64,000 bases of DNA, taken from positions 124,001 to 188,000 of the forward strand of contig NZ_VOEJ01000007.1 of the NCBI RefSeq assembly GCF_007846085.1, written 5' to 3'. A program made the translations under genes and the position numbers. The notes below the pieces were generated by a model, which saw nothing but the letters and a program-made list of their open reading frames with translations, was not told the origin of the DNA and ran no database searches. Of this stretch, positions 59,447-64,000 are shown piece after piece. Every line of letters begins with the position of its first letter. The stretch's first letter is position 1. The stretch is from Mucilaginibacter pallidiroseus (GTDB taxonomy: Bacteria; Bacteroidota; Bacteroidia; Sphingobacteriales; Sphingobacteriaceae).

Positions 59447-60067
59447 ATGATATTCCTAACCTTTTTTATAGGTATAATAGCCAATTTTATAGGATACATA
59501 CCACCCGGTAACATTAACCTTACATTGGTGCGTATTGCTGTTACCCGTGGTATAAAGGAGGCTTTTAAGTTTATCATAGCTTTTTCATGCGTGGAGTTTT
59601 TCTTTACCCTGTTTGTTATGCAGGGTGCCAAATGGTTATCTGAGCAGGTAAAACTTGATGTAATTATCGATTGGGTAATGGTAGTACTTTTTGGTGTACT
59701 CGGCATAGTGGTTTGGACCAACCGCAACAAGCCGCCGAAAACCAAACACTCCGATCATGCCAGCATCAAATACGGTATCATCCTCGGTTTTTTAAACCCA
59801 ATGCAAATCCCCTTCTGGATGGTTACCGGCACTTATCTAATCACTCATGAATGGATCTCAGAAGATTGGTTTTCGCTAAGCATCTTTAGCCTGGGTTCTG
59901 CTGCTGGTGCCTTTCTCGCACTGTTTTTATATGCTAAGTTTGCAGGGTATATACAACGTAAGTTTGAGCTAAGCACCCGGGTAATTGATACGGGTATCGC
60001 TTTTTTGTTCTTTGGGCTGTCGGCTTATCACATTATTAAGCAGGTTTATCTAATGACAAGGGGCTAA
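59447..60067 (+). CDS. LysE family translocator
   Basis: 206 residues from ATG 59447 (MIFLTFFIGIIANFIGYIPP); upstream in-frame starts would precede the promoter box and code an unrelated extension. LysE signature GYIPPGNINLTLVRIAVTRG, then FLNPMQIPFWMVTGTYLI and five or six membrane helices. Exports amino acids or similar small solutes. Starts 129 bases from the divergent cobalamin-binding-type gene. Confidence 0.88.
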   Translation: MIFLTFFIGIIANFIGYIPPGNINLTLVRIAVTRGIKEAFKFIIAFSCVEFFFTLFVMQGAKWLSEQVKLDVIIDWVMVVLFGVLGIVVWTNRNKPPKTKHSDHASIKYGIILGFLNPMQIPFWMVTGTYLITHEWISEDWFSLSIFSLGSAAGAFLALFLYAKFAGYIQRKFELSTRVIDTGIAFLFFGLSAYHIIKQVYLMTRG

Positions 60068-60087
60068 ACCTCAAAATAAACTTGCAA

Positions 60088-62160
60088 CTATAGGCCTATA
60101 TTCATCCCAAAATAGTAGTTCCGTAATGGCGAGGGATTGAAGTAACGGTTACCCACGGCGTTCAAATCATTTCCTAAGCTATATTTCTGATTTAGCAAAT
60201 TATCTGCCCCGGCAAAAAAATCAAGTTTTGTTTTTCGGCCTATGGTGTGCTGCCATGATGCTTTGGCCTGCAGCAAGTGATATTTGTTTGCATAAACTGA
60301 ATTGGCATCATTGAGCGGTATTGATGAAGTATAATTATGCTGCACAAATAATGACAGGCTTTGTGGCAGGTTGAAAAGAACGGATGAAACGATAACCGTT
60401 TGCGGCACTCCCGTTAAACGCTTACCCGAAAAATTACTGCCCGCCACCTGGTAATCCCTGAATTTAAATTTACTTACTGCAACAGCGGTATTAAATTGTA
60501 AGCCCCTGATAAAATCAGAGTTATTGCGGCGCACGAACCAATTGCTGAAGGCAACCTCCACGCCCGGCTGGTTTGCTCCGCCGGCGTTTATATAATATTC
60601 TGTTTCATCGGGGTTGAGCCTGCGTACAATGGCTTTATCTAAACGATAGTAAAACACCGAAGCATCGAGGAACATACTTTTATCACGGTTACGCAAACGA
60701 AAACCAGTTTCGTAATTCCAGCCAAATTGTGCCTGTAAAGATGTATTGATAACATTGTTGGTTGGCCGTATTTCGGCCGTAGTTGGGGTTGAATATCCCC
60801 TGCTTACCGATCCGCGCCAGATAAAGTTGTTGGTCACTTCATAACTTAAAGCCAGCCTTGGCATAACCTGCGGACTAAAATCGCGTTCGCCTTGCCCATT
60901 AGCTGCCGCAAGCTGGCTGTAATAATCATAGCTGTAATAATTCAAACTTACGGCAGCTTCGGCATGTAACCGCTTAAAAATATCGGCAGCATAACGGGTA
61001 AAAAAGAAGTGCTGCCCGGTATTGATCTTATCGCTCAAATTAAGATTACCCTTAACCCCTGCGTTGTTATCATAATTCTTAATAAGTGAGTTGGTTTGTT
61101 GCCACTCCACCCCTACGTTCAACTTCCAATCAAAGTTTTGTTGTGGGATGGCTGCCAACTCAAAATAGCTGCGCAGTCCGTAAGTGCTTTCATTGCGCTC
61201 TTCGTAATTGGTGATAAATGGATTTGCAAAATTTATATGATTACCAAATACAGCTGTTACATTGCGTAAGCGGCTATTGAAATGATATTCGTTGGTTAAG
61301 CCACCCAAAAACATTTCGGTAGTAATGCCAATTTTTTGCTGAATTGCGCCCGGTAAAGTAGCTGTAGGCAATCTCGCTGACCGCGGATTTGCCTGCATTT
61401 GCGCAAACGTTAACCCACCGGGTGTTTTGTAATTCAGGTCGGAATATAGTGCTACAGCACTTAACTGGTTATTCGTGCCATACCTATAAGTATCACTTGC
61501 CTGGAAATAAGCCCTGTGCATCCGGCTGTTTTCACGATAGCCATCATAGTTTTGGTATGACTGATTTAGGTTAAATGTATTTTTGGCCTTCCCAACTTGC
61601 AAAGCAGCCTTTTGATGAAACAAACCATATGAGCCGCCGCTTATGCCGGCATTTAAATATGTACTATCGGGTATGCCGCTTGCGGTATTTAGCAGAACCA
61701 CACCGCCAGAGTTTGCACCAAACAAGCTACCATCGGGGCCTTTTAATACTTCAATGCGGCCTATGCTGTTAATATCGAGCGCGTTTAAGTAGGTGTTGCC
61801 CCCTGCGTCTGTCAAAGGTATACCGTCAAAATAAACTTTTACATCCCGCACCCCAAAAGGCGAGCGCAGTAAACTACCCCGTATAGAAAGACGATAGCTA
61901 CCAGGTGAACGCTCCTCGGCACGAATGCCCGGTACAGTGTTCAGTGTGTTAACAAAAGAAATATCGGGCTGCTGCTTTATTTGTGATGCACCAATAACGC
62001 TTACAGATGCAGGTACACTTAAAACGGGCTGTTCCGATAGGTAACCCTTAACGGTAACCTGCTGCAATTGCCTTGCAGTATCGCGCTTTGCAGGTTTGCT
62101 TTGCGCTGACGCATAATTTATAATAAGAGAGAAAAAACAGCCCAGGTAAAATTTATTCAT
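60088..62160 (-). CDS. TonB-dependent receptor
   Basis: 690 residues, signal peptide ending YASAQ. No CarboxypepD_reg domain; plug from about 30 (LQQVTVKGYLSEQPVLSVPA, IKQQPDISFVNTLNTVPGIR, RIEVLKGPDGSLFGANSGG), then the barrel ending YYFGMNIGL. The plug is of the siderophore/cobalamin/metal receptor type rather than SusC. Near a BtuF-like gene but on its own transcript; corrinoid or siderophore uptake is an inference. Confidence 0.92.
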   Translation of the reverse strand: MNKFYLGCFFSLIINYASAQSKPAKRDTARQLQQVTVKGYLSEQPVLSVPASVSVIGASQIKQQPDISFVNTLNTVPGIRAEERSPGSYRLSIRGSLLRSPFGVRDVKVYFDGIPLTDAGGNTYLNALDINSIGRIEVLKGPDGSLFGANSGGVVLLNTASGIPDSTYLNAGISGGSYGLFHQKAALQVGKAKNTFNLNQSYQNYDGYRENSRMHRAYFQASDTYRYGTNNQLSAVALYSDLNYKTPGGLTFAQMQANPRSARLPTATLPGAIQQKIGITTEMFLGGLTNEYHFNSRLRNVTAVFGNHINFANPFITNYEERNESTYGLRSYFELAAIPQQNFDWKLNVGVEWQQTNSLIKNYDNNAGVKGNLNLSDKINTGQHFFFTRYAADIFKRLHAEAAVSLNYYSYDYYSQLAAANGQGERDFSPQVMPRLALSYEVTNNFIWRGSVSRGYSTPTTAEIRPTNNVINTSLQAQFGWNYETGFRLRNRDKSMFLDASVFYYRLDKAIVRRLNPDETEYYINAGGANQPGVEVAFSNWFVRRNNSDFIRGLQFNTAVAVSKFKFRDYQVAGSNFSGKRLTGVPQTVIVSSVLFNLPQSLSLFVQHNYTSSIPLNDANSVYANKYHLLQAKASWQHTIGRKTKLDFFAGADNLLNQKYSLGNDLNAVGNRYFNPSPLRNYYFGMNIGL

Positions 62161-62182
62161 AGATAGCGCGAAGCTAATAATA

Positions 62183-62208
62183 AAGCCCTTTACCGGGATA
62201 AAGGGCTT
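62183..62208 (-). terminator. Rho-independent terminator of the sorbosone-dehydrogenase-like gene
   Basis: Arms AAGCCCTTTA (62183-62192) and TAAAGGGCTT (62199-62208), 6-base loop; on the minus strand followed by TATTATTAG. Located 22 bases after the stop. Confidence 0.82.
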
Positions 62209-62230
62209 ATGTCAATTTACAATTAAAATA

Positions 62231-63544
62231 TTATTTAGCACTTACGCGCCATATGCGGTTGCTGGCATCATCTGCAACAAGCAATGATCCATCTTTGGCA
62301 ACGGCCACGCCAACAGGGCGGCCATAAACCTCACCCTCTTTTTCATTGGCTACAAAGCCTGTTAAAAAGTCTTCCATTTTTGCAGCGGGCTTGTTATTTG
62401 TAAAAGGTACAAAACCAACCTTATAACCCACTATTGCCGAGCGGTTCCATGAACCGTGCTGGCCAACAAAAGCACCATTTTTATAACTAGCAGGGAACTT
62501 ATCGCCGGTAGAAAAAGCTATGCCCAATGATGCCGTGTGCGAGCCCAAAGCAAGGTCGGGCACCAGGGTTTTGGCTACCATATCCGGGCGTTTAACTTCC
62601 GGGCGCGGGTCTTCATGCTTGCCAAAGTAAGCCCATGGCCAGCCATAAAAGCCCCCTTGTTTAACACTTGTAAGATAATCGGGCACCAGGTCATCACCTA
62701 AGCCGTCGCGCTCATTAACTACTGTATATAAAGTTCCAGTGCCTGGTTGCACAGCGATACCAACCGGGTTACGCAACCCGCTTGCATAAATTATTTCGCC
62801 GGTGCCATCAGGGGTTATTTCCAATACATTTGCGCGGCGCTTTTCATTTTCTATGCCATGCTCTGCCACGTTACTGCCCGATCCTACGGCTACCAATATT
62901 TTTTTACCGCTTGCATCGGCTATAATGTTGCGCGTCCAGTGGTTGTTGTAGCCACCTGCAGGTAACGATAATATCATTTTACCGGCACCAGTAATTTTGG
63001 TTTGGCCGGTTTTATAGTCATACTTCCATATGCCGTCGGTATTGGCAACATAAAAGCTGTTACCCATAATTAACATACCGTAAGGCTGATTAAGCTTACT
63101 TAAAAACGTTTCGCGCAATTCATATTTGCCATCGCCGTCGGCATCACGCAAAAGGGTAATTTGGTTGGCGCTTTTGCCCATGTTTTGTGATTTGGTTACC
63201 CCCATTACAGTTGCACCAACTTTTTTAACACCCTTGACTTCTGTGTTGGCTTCAGATACTAAAATATCGCCGTTTGGCGCTATGTATATATTACGGGGAT
63301 TTTTTAGGGAGTCGGCAAAGAGGCCTACGTTGAATCCGGCAGGCGCCACGGGCGTTTTACCAGCAGGCCAGCCAATTACCTTGCAGTAATTGCGTACCGA
63401 TTTAGTTTGATATGGTGCAGGTAATGCAACTTCCTGTTGCGCGCTTGTATTAACTTCGGCAGCCTTGCTTTGGTCGGGCTTTTTTTGTTGCCCGCAGGCA
63501 GATAGTAACACGATGCCTATGGCGGATGTAAATAGATATTTCAT
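62231..63544 (-). CDS. PQQ-type sorbosone dehydrogenase-like lipoprotein
   Basis: 437 residues. Lipobox VLLSAC (Cys about 17). Six-bladed propeller of the soluble sugar/L-sorbosone dehydrogenase family: PRNIYIAPNGDILVSEANTE, VNERDGLGDDLVPDYLTSVK, GGFYGWPWAYFGKHEDPRPE, GQHGSWNRSAIVGYKV, GVAVAKDGSLLVADDASNRI. These enzymes oxidise sugars with PQQ where that cofactor is available. Activity in this organism is not shown. Confidence 0.9.
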   Translation of the reverse strand: MKYLFTSAIGIVLLSACGQQKKPDQSKAAEVNTSAQQEVALPAPYQTKSVRNYCKVIGWPAGKTPVAPAGFNVGLFADSLKNPRNIYIAPNGDILVSEANTEVKGVKKVGATVMGVTKSQNMGKSANQITLLRDADGDGKYELRETFLSKLNQPYGMLIMGNSFYVANTDGIWKYDYKTGQTKITGAGKMILSLPAGGYNNHWTRNIIADASGKKILVAVGSGSNVAEHGIENEKRRANVLEITPDGTGEIIYASGLRNPVGIAVQPGTGTLYTVVNERDGLGDDLVPDYLTSVKQGGFYGWPWAYFGKHEDPRPEVKRPDMVAKTLVPDLALGSHTASLGIAFSTGDKFPASYKNGAFVGQHGSWNRSAIVGYKVGFVPFTNNKPAAKMEDFLTGFVANEKEGEVYGRPVGVAVAKDGSLLVADDASNRIWRVSAK

Positions 63545-63658
63545 AGCAGATGTTTAAACATAAAGCAACTGTTATAACATCTATTTGTTTTTTTAACATC
63601 TCTATAAATTTAAGCCGAACAAAAATTTATTACTCTGATAATGTGTGTAGTAAATAAT

Positions 63659-63666
63659 TATATTTG
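63659..63666 (+). promoter_or_regulatory. -7 box TATATTTG for the secreted protein gene
   Basis: Exact TAnnTTTG match, 25 bases before ATG 63692. Confidence 0.5.
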
Positions 63667-63691
63667 AGCAATGCGCCTGCACCTTTCATAA

Positions 63692-64000
63692 ATGCAGCTA
63701 ACCAATTTTAAACTTTTATTAACCGCGCTTTTTTTAATGGCCGGGCTCAACTTGCATGCGCAAAGCCTGGGCAACCCCGTGCTGTTTGAAGATTTTGGCC
63801 GGGCGGCATCAGTTTACCAAACATCAGGCCCACCATTAGCCCCCGGTGTCACTACCTTAACGCCAACCGGAACGCGTTGCCCCGGCGATGGCTCCTACTC
63901 GCTGGTTACCAGTACCGACAATTGCTTTAGCAATACCTGGATAACTGTTAATAAAGATTACGGCAGCACTGATGCTTTTGGCTTCATGATGATCATAAAT
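63692..64000 (+). CDS. Secreted, gliding/T9SS-associated type protein (3' end cut by window)
   Basis: 103 codons open to the window edge. Signal peptide MQLTNFKLLLTALFLMAGLN ending HAQ. The mature start NPVLFEDFGRAASVYQTSGP and the phrase STDNCFSNTWITVNKDYG resemble the N-terminal domain of large gliding-motility-associated C-terminal-domain (T9SS) proteins of Bacteroidetes. The remaining gene and any sorting domain are outside the window, so the call rests on the start only. Confidence 0.7.
   Translation, partial: MQLTNFKLLLTALFLMAGLNLHAQSLGNPVLFEDFGRAASVYQTSGPPLAPGVTTLTPTGTRCPGDGSYSLVTSTDNCFSNTWITVNKDYGSTDAFGFMMIIN

Noticed and set aside
62161..62230. Cobalamin riboswitch upstream of the TonB receptor
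   Set aside because: The gap is only 70 bases and is occupied by the neighbour's terminator; no B12-box-like sequence seen.

Overview
The window reads as chromosomal DNA of a Bacteroidetes bacterium, most likely family Sphingobacteriaceae (Mucilaginibacter- or Pedobacter-like). The signs are the recurrent promoter box TAnnTTTG, the near absence of Shine-Dalgarno sequences, CarboxypepD_reg/TonB receptors, a GLPGLI protein, the ftsX-DUF3098-uppP-truB-ribF gene order, plant/Chlamydia-type long IspG, glycoside hydrolases of families 127, 26 and 20, and the start of a gliding-associated type secreted protein. No rRNA, tRNA, CRISPR array, transposase or phage gene was seen. The genus is an inference.

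Layout. 1-4.4 kb: the 3' part of a sphingolipid delta-4-desaturase-like gene, a predicted beta-propeller protein, a GH127 arabinofuranosidase and a small secreted protein. 4.5-9.1 kb: a probable metal-handling operon (small CNGKC protein, TonB receptor, internally duplicated PepSY membrane protein, heavy-metal-binding lipoprotein). 9.1-9.65 kb: gene-free DNA made of dispersed repeats. 9.7-13.5 kb: FrnE-like DsbA protein, lipoprotein, MFS transporter, GH26 mannanase. 13.7-17.6 kb: a complete MlaEFD-type lipid ABC operon and two neighbours. 17.8-21.3 kb: sigma-like/anti-sigma-like pair, small acidic protein, hybrid histidine kinase. 21.7-25.9 kb: GntP permease, two alpha/beta-hydrolase-fold proteins (one lacking the nucleophile Ser), glycine-zipper protein, single-domain response regulator. 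26-33 kb: dnaK, ispG, a lipoprotein, a kinase-like phosphotransferase, a beta-hydroxyacid dehydrogenase. 33.1-39.9 kb: a GLPGLI/outer-membrane-barrel operon flanked by two GYF-RDD membrane proteins, then LiaF-like and PspC proteins. 39.9-46.5 kb: SDR reductase, a second MlaEF pair without an MCE gene, an RNA-methyltransferase-like protein, a lipoprotein of unknown family, a Gfo/Idh/MocA oxidoreductase and a DUF2157 protein. 46.6-50.4 kb: the conserved ftsX-DUF3098-uppP-truB-ribF group. 51-64 kb: asd, a PfpI-like protein, a carotenoid-desaturase-family gene between inverted repeats, hemH, a GH20 hexosaminidase, a cobalamin-binding-type protein, a LysE exporter, a TonB receptor, a sorbosone-dehydrogenase-like lipoprotein and the 5' end of a secreted protein gene cut by the window edge.

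Most of the window is ordinary housekeeping and envelope/polysaccharide biology. The unusual material is (i) several families of short dispersed non-coding repeats, one of which has been taken in frame into the essential gene ispG at two places and another of which brackets the carotenoid-desaturase gene and supplies its stop codon; (ii) the 4.5-9.1 kb metal module with its duplicated PepSY protein; (iii) a eukaryote-like sphingolipid desaturase; (iv) dense palindromes upstream of the GLPGLI operon; and (v) promoter boxes so close to start codons that many transcripts should be nearly leaderless. All family assignments come from reading motifs by eye; no search was run.
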